From NCBI GenBank assembly GCA_016295275.1, contig JAEDLN010000006.1, forward strand, positions 1 through 30,243: a stretch of DNA of 30,243 nucleotides, read 5' to 3'. This stretch comes from Kiritimatiellia bacterium (GTDB lineage Bacteria > Verrucomicrobiota > Kiritimatiellia > RFP12 > UBA3636). The notes beneath the pieces are model-generated. The model did no database searches and was not told the origin of the DNA. It saw only the letters and a program-made list of their open reading frames with translations. Below are positions 23,306 to 30,243 of the stretch, in pieces; within the stretch, counting starts at the first letter, position 1; the number at the start of each line of letters is the position of its first letter. The translations under genes were made by a program, and so were the position numbers.

Positions 23306-24067
23306 ATGAAAGCAACCTTGTCTCGTTTCAGTTTTATCCTTGCCCTTGTGTTCTTGTCGTTTACGGCAAAAGCGGCTCTATTGGCCTACGAGGGTTTCAA
23401 CTACGAAACAAGCGTCGTCGGCACGTTGTCGGGCTTGCAGGGAGGGGAACCGGTTTGCGATGTCGGTTGGGCCGGCGCCTGGGGGCATGAATATATTTCC
23501 ACAAAAGACGCCTCTTCCGCCATCTCATTGGGGAGCGTGAATAAAACCGGTGTCCGTTCCACTGGAAACAAGGCGGTTTTCTATCGCAGGCTCTGGCGTA
23601 AACTGGGACCAGAGATTCGCCGGACCGAAGGAGAGGTTTGGATTGGATTCTTTTATGCCGCCAACAAGACGAAGGCGACCGGCACCATTCAGCTTCAAGA
23701 CAGAGCAGGGGTTCCGGTCACGGTTACTTTTTCCGCGAACAGCAACCTCAAGCTCGGCTCCGTCGACCTTAGAAAAACACCCGGAACGAATCAGCATTTT
23801 CTCCTGTTCAAAGTGTCTTTTTCGGTTGATGGCAACAAGGTCTCGCTGTGGGTCGATCCGGATTTGACAAATGGGATGGATGAAGGAGTCGAGCCGTCTG
23901 CCGTCTTGGAAACGACGGACAACTGGGGATTGACCGGCATCCAGTTCGTCAACAACAGTGCAACGACGAATTCCTACACGGTTGACGAAATCCGGTTTGG
24001 CGATACGGCGCGCGATGCGATTTGGCCGATTGTCCAATCGGTTTCCACAACGATCATTCTATACTAA
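23306..24067 (+). CDS. Secreted LamG-like protein
   Basis: 253 residues from the ATG at 23306. A signal peptide (LSRFSFILALVFLSFTAKA) is followed by LLAYEGFNYE and GWAGAWGHEY, a start typical of secreted concanavalin/LamG-like proteins common in Verrucomicrobia and Planctomycetes. The rest is beta-rich, with FKVSFSVDGNKVSLWVDPD and TVDEIRFGDTARD near the end. Many relatives end in a PEP-CTERM sorting tag; none is present here. It may bind glycans or decorate the surface. It is 18 bases before the GH10 fusion gene, suggesting co-expression with xylan degradation. No ribosome site is visible. Confidence 0.75.
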   Translation: MKATLSRFSFILALVFLSFTAKAALLAYEGFNYETSVVGTLSGLQGGEPVCDVGWAGAWGHEYISTKDASSAISLGSVNKTGVRSTGNKAVFYRRLWRKLGPEIRRTEGEVWIGFFYAANKTKATGTIQLQDRAGVPVTVTFSANSNLKLGSVDLRKTPGTNQHFLLFKVSFSVDGNKVSLWVDPDLTNGMDEGVEPSAVLETTDNWGLTGIQFVNNSATTNSYTVDEIRFGDTARDAIWPIVQSVSTTIILY

Positions 24068-24085
24068 TCGATTTTGCCGTACGAG

Positions 24086-27000
24086 ATGAAACGCGTTTTT
24101 TCTTCGATTTGTCCGGTTCTTGCGGGACTTTTGGTTTCGTCTGTTTCTGTTCCGGGTACGACTTCCGCCCAAGAGGCTCGGAAGACGGCGCCCGTCATTT
24201 TGCTCAAATTGGATGATGTAACGCAAAAGGGAGCCAATCCGGCTGCGGGGCGTGACATTTCGCAAAATTTCATCGATGTCGTAGCGTTATTGGATCGATT
24301 GGAAGTGCCTGCCTCCTTCGGAATCATCGCCAATTCGCTGGAAAAAGGCACACCCGGGTACTTCGATTGGATTCGTGCGACACGAGCGAAGGGACACGAG
24401 TTTTGGTTTCATGGGCTGACGCACCAGGAGTTCCCCAAGCAGAATGGCCGTCGCGTCTGCGAGTTCTGCCGAGTTCCGTACGAAGACCAGAAGGCGCATT
24501 TCGAGAAAGCGCAGGCATTGGCACGCGAGAAGCTGGGTTTTGCCTTTTCGACCTTCGGCAGTCCGTTCAATCAGACGGATGGCAATACGGGAAAAGTTCT
24601 TGCGGAGCATCCCGAGTTTACCTCCAGTTTTTTCGGACCATGGGCGAACCTGCCGTCGGGTTGTCGATTGCTGGAGCGTCGCATCGATCTGGAGGTTCCG
24701 ATTTTCAAGCCGAACTACGCGCATTTGGTACAAGAGTACGAGCGAATCGGCAAGGATTTGCAGTACATTGTCCTTCAGGGACATCCGAATGCCTGGGGTG
24801 GTAAGCAGCGTGCGGAGCTGGCGAAGATCATCGGCTATCTCAAGTCGCAGGGATGCACGTTCATGACACCGGAGCAGTTTCGCAAGGTTCCGCTTTCGGC
24901 AGATCGTCTGCCCGAGACAAAGCCTGCAAAAGGAGTTTCTCAGCAGAAAAAGCCGGTTCAGCCGGAGAAACCGCTCCCGCCGCCTGTTGAAATGCCGCAG
25001 CTGTTGAAAAATCCGACCTTTGTCGATGCGGATGGAGATTTGCAACCGGAGATGTGGCATCGTTCGACGGGATCGGAAGGCAGTTTGGCTCGAGGAAAGA
25101 CCGAGGACGGCAAACGGTATTTGACGCTAGCGGTATCCGAGCCGGGCGAAAGCGTCATTTTGCAGCAGTTCAACGGCATTCCGTCCGGAGCGACCAACTT
25201 GACCGTTGCGGCGAAGATTCGTTGGAGCGACATCCGGCGCGGCAAGCAGGGGTACATGCAAGGATGCGTCCAATTGTTGTTTCAGAACGAAAGCGGAAAG
25301 AAGATCGGCGACTATTTGAGCATTCATTCCTTCAATGGCTCTTCGCCGGATTGGCGCATTGTCGGCAAGACCTTTGCCGTTCCGTCTGGCGCGGCGCGCT
25401 TTCGCGTACAGGTTGCGTTGTATTCGCCCAAGCAGGGCAAGCTTGACGTTCAGTGGGCGACGGCGGTTGCGGGAGATACCCCGGCGTTGCCGGAGGCGGA
25501 AGAGCTGTCAAAGGAGAATGCACCCGAGCCACCGCCGCCCGAGGCGGACGGCCCCGAGTTTGCTGGCGTACGCGGCGTTTCCATGTTAGGGGCGAAGCCT
25601 TTGGATTCGCTGAAACCCTTCCGGAATTTGGACAAATTCAAGGCAACGCGTTTCCAGCCGGAGGCGGGCGCCCCATGCGAAGATGCCATTCGCGTGGAGA
25701 TTTTGGATTACGTGCCGGCGATTTGGGATATGCAGCTGCGTGCAACCGTTCAGACGGAAATCAAGAAAGGCGACGTCATTCGTTTGTCGTATTGGATACG
25801 CGGCATTCAGGTCGAATCCGAATTTGCGGAAACGCTCTTTTTGAATGCGATGCAATTGGATCGGGCGCCGTGGAGCAAGGTGTTCGAGCTGAAACCGCGT
25901 GCACGGATAGGAAAGGGATGGATTCCGGTGCAGCGCGTATTCGTCTCGCCGGTCTCGATACCGGCGGGGAAAGCCGCCTTCAGTTTCCAGTTCGGGACGG
26001 ACAAGCAGATTTTCGAAATCGGCGGACTGGAGTTGCACACGTACGGAAAGCGCTTAACGAAGGAGGATATCCCGTCGATCAAGCCCGACTTGTATGAGGG
26101 GCACGAGGAGGACGCCCCATGGCGCGCGGCGGCACAGGCTCGCATTGAGAAGATTCGCAAAGGCGACATGACGCTGGTTGTCCGGGACGAAAACGGGAAG
26201 GCGATCGAGAACGCACGCGTCCGGGTGGAAATGAAACGGCATGCCTTTGGCTGGGGCTCTGCGCTCTATGTTTGGAACTACTTTGGCGATTCGGCAAATG
26301 CGCGGCGTTATCGCGAGACGTTTTTGGAGCTTTTCAATCTCATGGTTCCCGAGAATGGACTGAAATGGTCATCATGGGATAACGATCGCAATCGCGAAGA
26401 GACGCAGAAGATGGTCGATTGGGCGCTCCGGAACGGTTGTGAAGTCCGCGGGCATACCCTCGTATGGCCGAGTTTCCGGAGAAATCCTCCCGAGATCAAG
26501 GAACTCAAAGAGCAACCGGAGAAGCTCCGTGCGGCTATCGATGCCCATATCCGCGATATTGCGACGACCATGCGTGGCAAGATTCGTGCGTGGGATGTCA
26601 TGAACGAACCGACGACCAACCACGAGTTCATGGATATTTTGGGCGAAGCTGAGATCGGGCGATGGTGGAAATTGGCTCGCGAATGCGATTCTCAGGCACA
26701 GTTGTTTTTGAATGAAAACCAGATTCTCGCCGAAACGAAACTGAAGAGTCTGGAGCAGTATCTGGACAAAATTCTCCTGTATGGCGGAGAGCTGGGCGGC
26801 ATTGGCGTCCAGGGGCACATGGGTGTCGGAACGGCTTCTCCGGAGCGCATCCTCGCCATCTTCGACCGACTGTGGGGGCGGTACCATGTACCGATTTCCA
26901 TCACGGAGTTGGACGTTCTATCGGACAATCCGGAGCATCAGGCGATGTATCTGCGCGATGTCTTGACGGCGGCATTCAGCCATCCTGCTTGCGATTCCGT

Positions 27001-27283
27001 GACATTCTGGGGATTCTGGGACGGACGCCATTGGCTCAAGAACTGTCCGCTTTACCGGGAGGATTGGACCCCAAAGCCAGGTCTAGACGTTTACAAAAAG
27101 CTTGTATTCGGGGATTGGTGGACGCGTGGCGAGCTACTCACGGACGCTCGTGGCATTGCGAGTCTACGGGCCTTTTTCGGCGATTACGAAATTACCGTAG
27201 AGGTTCCCGGGAAAGCACCGGTGACGCGGAAAGTCGGATTCAGGAAAGCGTCTGCGGAACCGATCGTCCTCACGGTACCCTAA
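24086..27283 (+). CDS. Fusion of NodB-type polysaccharide deacetylase and GH10 xylanase
   Basis: 1065 residues with a signal peptide (VLAGLLVSSVSV), from the ATG at 24086. Residues about 37-270 form a NodB/CE4-like domain with the metal triad Asp44 (LKLDDV), His109 and His113 (HGLTH) and a late QGHP. A Pro-rich linker leads to a CBM4/9-like domain (about 305-460) and a second beta-sandwich (about 510-685). The GH10 barrel (about 720-1005) has HTLVWP, acid/base Glu841 (WDVMNEP) and nucleophile Glu941 (ISITELDV), 100 residues apart. A 50-residue beta domain ends the protein. The likely job is deacetylating and cutting xylan in one secreted enzyme. The first domain could instead be an inactive or differently specific relative. 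Confidence 0.88.
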   Translation: MKRVFSSICPVLAGLLVSSVSVPGTTSAQEARKTAPVILLKLDDVTQKGANPAAGRDISQNFIDVVALLDRLEVPASFGIIANSLEKGTPGYFDWIRATRAKGHEFWFHGLTHQEFPKQNGRRVCEFCRVPYEDQKAHFEKAQALAREKLGFAFSTFGSPFNQTDGNTGKVLAEHPEFTSSFFGPWANLPSGCRLLERRIDLEVPIFKPNYAHLVQEYERIGKDLQYIVLQGHPNAWGGKQRAELAKIIGYLKSQGCTFMTPEQFRKVPLSADRLPETKPAKGVSQQKKPVQPEKPLPPPVEMPQLLKNPTFVDADGDLQPEMWHRSTGSEGSLARGKTEDGKRYLTLAVSEPGESVILQQFNGIPSGATNLTVAAKIRWSDIRRGKQGYMQGCVQLLFQNESGKKIGDYLSIHSFNGSSPDWRIVGKTFAVPSGAARFRVQVALYSPKQGKLDVQWATAVAGDTPALPEAEELSKENAPEPPPPEADGPEFAGVRGVSMLGAKPLDSLKPFRNLDKFKATRFQPEAGAPCEDAIRVEILDYVPAIWDMQLRATVQTEIKKGDVIRLSYWIRGIQVESEFAETLFLNAMQLDRAPWSKVFELKPRARIGKGWIPVQRVFVSPVSIPAGKAAFSFQFGTDKQIFEIGGLELHTYGKRLTKEDIPSIKPDLYEGHEEDAPWRAAAQARIEKIRKGDMTLVVRDENGKAIENARVRVEMKRHAFGWGSALYVWNYFGDSANARRYRETFLELFNLMVPENGLKWSSWDNDRNREETQKMVDWALRNGCEVRGHTLVWPSFRRNPPEIKELKEQPEKLRAAIDAHIRDIATTMRGKIRAWDVMNEPTTNHEFMDILGEAEIGRWWKLARECDSQAQLFLNENQILAETKLKSLEQYLDKILLYGGELGGIGVQGHMGVGTASPERILAIFDRLWGRYHVPISITELDVLSDNPEHQAMYLRDVLTAAFSHPACDSVTFWGFWDGRHWLKNCPLYREDWTPKPGLDVYKKLVFGDWWTRGELLTDARGIASLRAFFGDYEITVEVPGKAPVTRKVGFRKASAEPIVLTVP

Positions 27284-27346
27284 TCGTCCGGTTCCGGGCG
27301 ATCCCGATCGCTCCGATCCTGCTAGCATTCTTCGGAGACTCCGTAC

Positions 27347-27760
27347 GTGTGGAAATTATGTGCACTTCTTTCCGCGATTTTTGCGGCGTTGGCGGCGATT
27401 TTCGGAAAAATCGGGGTTGATGGCGTGTCGTCCAATTTAGCGACGGCCATCCGGACCGCCGTCATTTTGGTTCTGACCTGGGGCATTGTCATCGGGTCCG
27501 GGGGAATTTCGCAGCTGGTCGCCGTCGGGTCCGGGACATGGGTGAGTTTGGTTCTTTCGGGCGTGGCGACGGGGCTTTCCTGGCTGTTCTATTACAAGGC
27601 GCTTCAGCTTGGCGAGGCATCCAAGGTTGCGCCCATTGACAAGTTGTCGGTTGTTTTCGTCATTCTATTCGGAATTGTGTTCCTGCACGAAACGGCCGAT
27701 GCGAAGGTTTTATTGGGAGGTGCGCTTATTCTTGCCGGTTCGCTAGTCATGTTGCTGTAA
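27347..27760 (+). CDS. Half-size EamA/DMT-family membrane protein
   Basis: 137 residues from a GTG at 27347 with GGAG upstream. Four to five hydrophobic helices form one EamA repeat (WLFYYKALQLGEASKVAPIDKLSVVF, then FLHETADAKVLLGGALILAGSL). Most drug/metabolite transporters of this family carry two such repeats, so this half-size form probably works as a dimer, as in known small EamA proteins. The substrate is unknown; export or uptake of a small metabolite is the only safe statement. It follows the GH10 fusion by 63 bases. Confidence 0.85.
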   Translation: MWKLCALLSAIFAALAAIFGKIGVDGVSSNLATAIRTAVILVLTWGIVIGSGGISQLVAVGSGTWVSLVLSGVATGLSWLFYYKALQLGEASKVAPIDKLSVVFVILFGIVFLHETADAKVLLGGALILAGSLVMLL

Positions 27761-27768
27761 AGAGATTG

Positions 27769-27842
27769 GATTTCTTTCGAAATATACCGATTTCTTTCAT
27801 TCCCCGACCATCTTGCCCGGTAAAACCGACGCGTTCTATACT
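27769..27842 (+). promoter_or_regulatory. Promoter P2 with tandem GATTTCTTTC repeats
   Basis: GATTTCTTTC occurs at 27769-27778 and again at 27789-27798, exactly 20 bases apart (about two helix turns). It is followed by -35 TTGCCC (27813-27818), an 18-base spacer and -10 TATACT (27837-27842). The TTCTTTCAT to -35 distance (21 bases) is identical to P1. It drives the leader ORF and the GH16 gene. Confidence 0.68.
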
Positions 27843-27854
27843 TGTGATATACGT

Positions 27855-27872
27855 GGCAACGAGATCGTTGCC
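27855..27872. promoter_or_regulatory. Perfect 18-bp palindrome in the GH16 leader
   Basis: GGCAACGAGATCGTTGCC starts 12 bases after the -10 box, at about +6 to +23 of the predicted transcript. It could be an operator for a dimeric repressor or a 5' RNA hairpin. Confidence 0.6.
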
Positions 27873-27902
27873 GGAAATGATTGTTATCACCGGAGGCACA
27901 TC

Positions 27903-28019
27903 ATGACTGATATCAGACGGAGCATGTTTCACACGATTGGATATTCGGCATTATTGCTGAGTTCTGACCATGATAAGCCATACCTCCATTCTGTTCGTGC
28001 GCTAGTTTCCTCTCGATAA
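27903..28019 (+). CDS. Possible 38-codon leader ORF upstream of GH16
   Basis: A perfect GGAGG lies 7 bases before the ATG at 27903; the peptide starts MTDIRRSMFHTIGYSALLLS and has no known relatives that I recognise. It sits between the palindrome and the GH16 gene, ending 28 bases before it. It has a better ribosome site than the GH16 gene itself, so it may act in translational coupling or attenuation, or be a chance ORF. Confidence 0.42.
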   Translation: MTDIRRSMFHTIGYSALLLSSDHDKPYLHSVRALVSSR

Positions 28020-28047
28020 TCCATTCTACCTCACATCTCTTTCCGAT

Positions 28048-29988
28048 ATGAAAAAACATTCGTACTATTTGGCAGGACTGCTGTTGGCCGGTATTCCTTT
28101 GTTGCTACGCGCGGAGCCGGCGGCCGCTCCCAAGTTTTTGTATGATGCGAATCCCGTGCATTCCGTTTCCGAGCTTGTGCGCGTTCACGAGAGTTTTACG
28201 GTAACGCCGCGTCCGGAAGGGGGGATTGACGTAAAGGCGGCCCCGACGAAGGATGGATATCCCGGACTGTCCTTCGTTCCGGCAAAAGGAGAAAAGACGT
28301 GGGATTTTTCACCTTGGGGGCATGTCGAAGCGAAGCTCACGAACTTGGGCGGAAAACCGCTCTCGCTCAGTCTGCGTGTCGACAACAATGGCAACTGGAA
28401 GGATTCTCCGTGGAACTGCGAGAACCTTTATTTGAAGCCGGGAGAATCGAAAGTTCTCAAGGTCTTTTTCGGCTATCAATACGGCTACCAAGCCGGCTAT
28501 CAGCTGGATCCCGGCGCGGTTTCGCAGGTGCTTCTGTTTCTGAATGGAAAATCGGCGGAAGAGCGTTCTTTCCGGATGGAAGACCTAATGGTTGCGGGTG
28601 CTTCCGGAGAAAAGCCGGATTCCCATCAAAATGCCGCATACAAAGCCCATTCGGGTATGTTGCTGGGCGCGGGGGCGAACGAGCGACCCAAGCTGGATGC
28701 GGTCGGTGCCGTTGCTCACTATCAAGCGCAGGATGCGGTTGCCGTGTCGTTTGAGAAGTCGGACGGACGGCTTTCGTTGCGGCCCGTTGCGGAAAAGCCC
28801 GACATTTGGAATCTCCGCAATTTCCATCAGGTGGATGCGGTTGTTCGCAATGAAGGACAAGAGCCGGCGGAGCTGACGGTTTCGGTAGAGAGTCCGGCGG
28901 GTCCGACAGACAGCGAAAAGGCGACCTTGAAGCCGGGCGAGAAAACGGTTGTATCGGTTTCCTTTCTACCCAAGAAGCCCTTTAAAATCGTTCGCACGGA
29001 AGGTGGAAAGCATCAAACGGAGAAGGGGAGCGGGACGCGTTTTGAAAGCAATCGCGCCCGCAGTGTGACCTTTCGAGCGGCATCGGGAACAAAGCTGACC
29101 GTATTGAGCGTACGCGCTTCGGCTCCGGCGGGCGTTTTTCCGGAATGGCTCGGCAAGCGTCCGCCGGTTCCCGGAACTTGGAAACAGACCTTTGCGGAGG
29201 AATTTGACGGGGCGGAGATTGATTTTTACCGGTGGAACATCTACACGGCAAACTTTTGGGATCGCCGCACGCATTTTTCGAAAGACAACGTCCTTTTGAA
29301 GGATGGCAAGGCCATTCTGCGCTATGAACGCAAGGAAGGGTTCCACAATGACGATCCAGAGGACAAAAGTCCTGTTGCGAAGACCGGTTTTGCGTGCGGT
29401 TTTCTGGACACATACGGAAAATGGACGCAGTTGTACGGGTATTTCGAAGCGCGCATGAAACTTCCCCGAGCCATGGGGCTCTGGCCGGCATTTTGGACGA
29501 TGCCGGATCGTGGCGGGGACAGAGATCCGAAAGCGAATCCGCAGTGGAAACGCGCTAGCACCGGAGACGGCGGCATGGAGTTTGACATCCTCGAGCATCT
29601 GACGGCATGGGGGCCGTATCGGTTCAATTCGGCCTTTCATTGGGACGGATACGGGAAGAACCACAAAGCCACCGGGACATCGCAAATGTATTGCACTGCG
29701 GACAAGGAAGGCTATGTGACAATCGGCATGCTTTGGCTGCCCGGATCGATCGCGTACTATGTCAATGGACAGCTCATGCTCAGTTGGGAAGACGAGCGTA
29801 TTTGTTCGGTTCCGTCCTATCCCATTGTCTATATGGTTTCGGGCGGATGGGCGAACCAACCGCTGGATCTGGCAGCCCTGCCGTCTGATTTTGAAATCGA
29901 TTATCTTCGCATTTGGCAACGCGAGGATCTTATTCGTCCGGAGGACGGACCGCAGCCCAATGACGGGAAGCCGCGGGCGCAGTATTAG
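28048..29988 (+). CDS. Secreted GH16 family glycoside hydrolase
   Basis: 646 residues. A signal peptide (YYLAGLLLAGIPLLLRA) is followed by two beta-sandwich regions (about 35-190 and 210-365) that resemble each other (NLGGKPLSLSLRVDNNG against NEGQEPAELTVSVESP) and look like the N-terminal domains of agarase-type enzymes. The GH16 domain (about 375-640) begins TFAEEFDG and has the catalytic ExDxxE motif Glu511-Asp513-Glu516 in MEFDILEHL. GH16 enzymes cut beta-1,3 or beta-1,4 links in laminarin, agar, carrageenan, porphyran or mixed-linkage glucans; the specificity is not clear here. It has its own promoter, palindrome and leader ORF. No ribosome site is obvious before its ATG. Confidence 0.9.
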   Translation: MKKHSYYLAGLLLAGIPLLLRAEPAAAPKFLYDANPVHSVSELVRVHESFTVTPRPEGGIDVKAAPTKDGYPGLSFVPAKGEKTWDFSPWGHVEAKLTNLGGKPLSLSLRVDNNGNWKDSPWNCENLYLKPGESKVLKVFFGYQYGYQAGYQLDPGAVSQVLLFLNGKSAEERSFRMEDLMVAGASGEKPDSHQNAAYKAHSGMLLGAGANERPKLDAVGAVAHYQAQDAVAVSFEKSDGRLSLRPVAEKPDIWNLRNFHQVDAVVRNEGQEPAELTVSVESPAGPTDSEKATLKPGEKTVVSVSFLPKKPFKIVRTEGGKHQTEKGSGTRFESNRARSVTFRAASGTKLTVLSVRASAPAGVFPEWLGKRPPVPGTWKQTFAEEFDGAEIDFYRWNIYTANFWDRRTHFSKDNVLLKDGKAILRYERKEGFHNDDPEDKSPVAKTGFACGFLDTYGKWTQLYGYFEARMKLPRAMGLWPAFWTMPDRGGDRDPKANPQWKRASTGDGGMEFDILEHLTAWGPYRFNSAFHWDGYGKNHKATGTSQMYCTADKEGYVTIGMLWLPGSIAYYVNGQLMLSWEDERICSVPSYPIVYMVSGGWANQPLDLAALPSDFEIDYLRIWQREDLIRPEDGPQPNDGKPRAQY

Positions 29989-30017
29989 TGTGCTTTTCAG
30001 TCGGTAGGAGCGGTGGA

Positions 30018-30243
30018 AAGCCCCCCACGGGCGGTGGGGAGCACGGGCGGCGGCCCGGTAGGGATGCCAAGCCACGCACCGCGCCAAGGCGCGGCGGCGG
30101 GGGGCGTGCCGCAACGGGGCAGGGCGAGGGCGCGGCGGGCGTACCGTGCGAATTTCACGGGCGTAATGGCGGTAGGGCGCGATGTCCCCATCGCGCCGGG
30201 TGCGCGGCCCTGCCGCGCACCGTGCCGCGGACAGAGCCGCGGC
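30018..30243. repeat. GC-rich intergenic hairpin repeat, copy B (runs off the window)
   Basis: It includes CCCCAC/GTGGGG (30023-30039), the 30-base stretch shared with copy A (30062-30091), and three consecutive hairpins at the end. These are GGCGCGATG/CATCGCGCC (30176-30197), GGTGCGCGG/CCGCGCACC (30199-30221) and GCCGCGG/CCGCGGC (30224-30243). No ORF in it is credible. It follows the GH16 stop by about 30 bases, and its end is outside the window. Confidence 0.7.

Noticed and set aside
27298..27311. Palindrome GCGATC-CC-GATCGC between GH10 and EamA genes as a terminator
   Set aside because: Only six pairs with a two-base loop and no T-run; may be chance in GC-rich DNA.
1..30243. CRISPR array, rRNA, toxin-antitoxin or known defence system
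   Set aside because: No regularly spaced repeats, no rRNA signatures and no defence-family motifs were found. The only repeats are the ones listed.

Overview
The window looks like a chromosomal segment of a Gram-negative, LPS-making bacterium. It carries Kdo synthesis (kdsB, kdsA), an LPS export set (lptC-like, lptA, lptB) and a lipid A-type acyltransferase. It is also rich in large secreted carbohydrate-active enzymes, in discoidin- and LamG-like domains and in lipoproteins, and several well-supported genes lack a clear Shine-Dalgarno sequence. Together these features suggest the PVC group (Verrucomicrobiota, Kiritimatiellota or Lentisphaerota). That placement is inferred from gene content and style; no marker gene in the window proves it.

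Positions 1-2125 are the end of an integrated element. A phage-like large protein (C-terminal end only) converges on a tyrosine integrase, which abuts the 3' end of a complete tRNA-Arg(TCT). Inverted repeats lie between integrase and tRNA. The core genome then begins with a leucine-rich-repeat lipoprotein (minus strand), a GC-rich hairpin-forming repeat, a 1052-residue secreted clan GH-A glycosidase (minus strand), a 650-base gene-poor stretch holding a near-perfect 23-bp inverted repeat, a secreted alpha/beta-hydrolase with a discoidin domain, a GT-C-like membrane protein and a small methyltransferase.

Positions 12.6-18.0 kb form a tight plus-strand operon: short AsmA-like protein, kdsB, kdsA, lptC-like, lptA, lptB, hpf and an HPr/NPr gene, closed by a strong terminator. 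The order lptC-lptA-lptB-hpf-npr matches the enterobacterial lpt-rpoN locus, but rpoN, ptsN and rapZ are absent. A second envelope run follows: small lipoprotein, LpxL-like acyltransferase, mannose-1-phosphate guanylyltransferase, rnhB and a patatin-like phospholipase. It converges on a TetR regulator that has a perfect 18-bp palindrome at its own promoter.

Positions 23.2-30.0 kb are a polysaccharide-degradation region: a LamG-like secreted protein, a 1065-residue fusion of a NodB/CE4-type deacetylase with a GH10 xylanase, a half-size EamA permease, and a GH16 enzyme. The two promoters in this region (before the LamG-like gene and before the GH16 gene) share an unusual layout: TTCTTTCAT exactly 21 bases upstream of the -35 hexamer, with TATACT as the -10. 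The second one is followed by a perfect palindrome and a 38-codon leader ORF. The last 230 bases are a GC-rich tandem-hairpin repeat related to the one at 3.2-3.36 kb.

No CRISPR array, rRNA, recognisable defence system or complete transposon was seen. The least explained material is the GC-rich repeat family, the 6981-7036 inverted repeat, the paired CAZyme promoters, and the AsmA-like protein in the LPS export operon.
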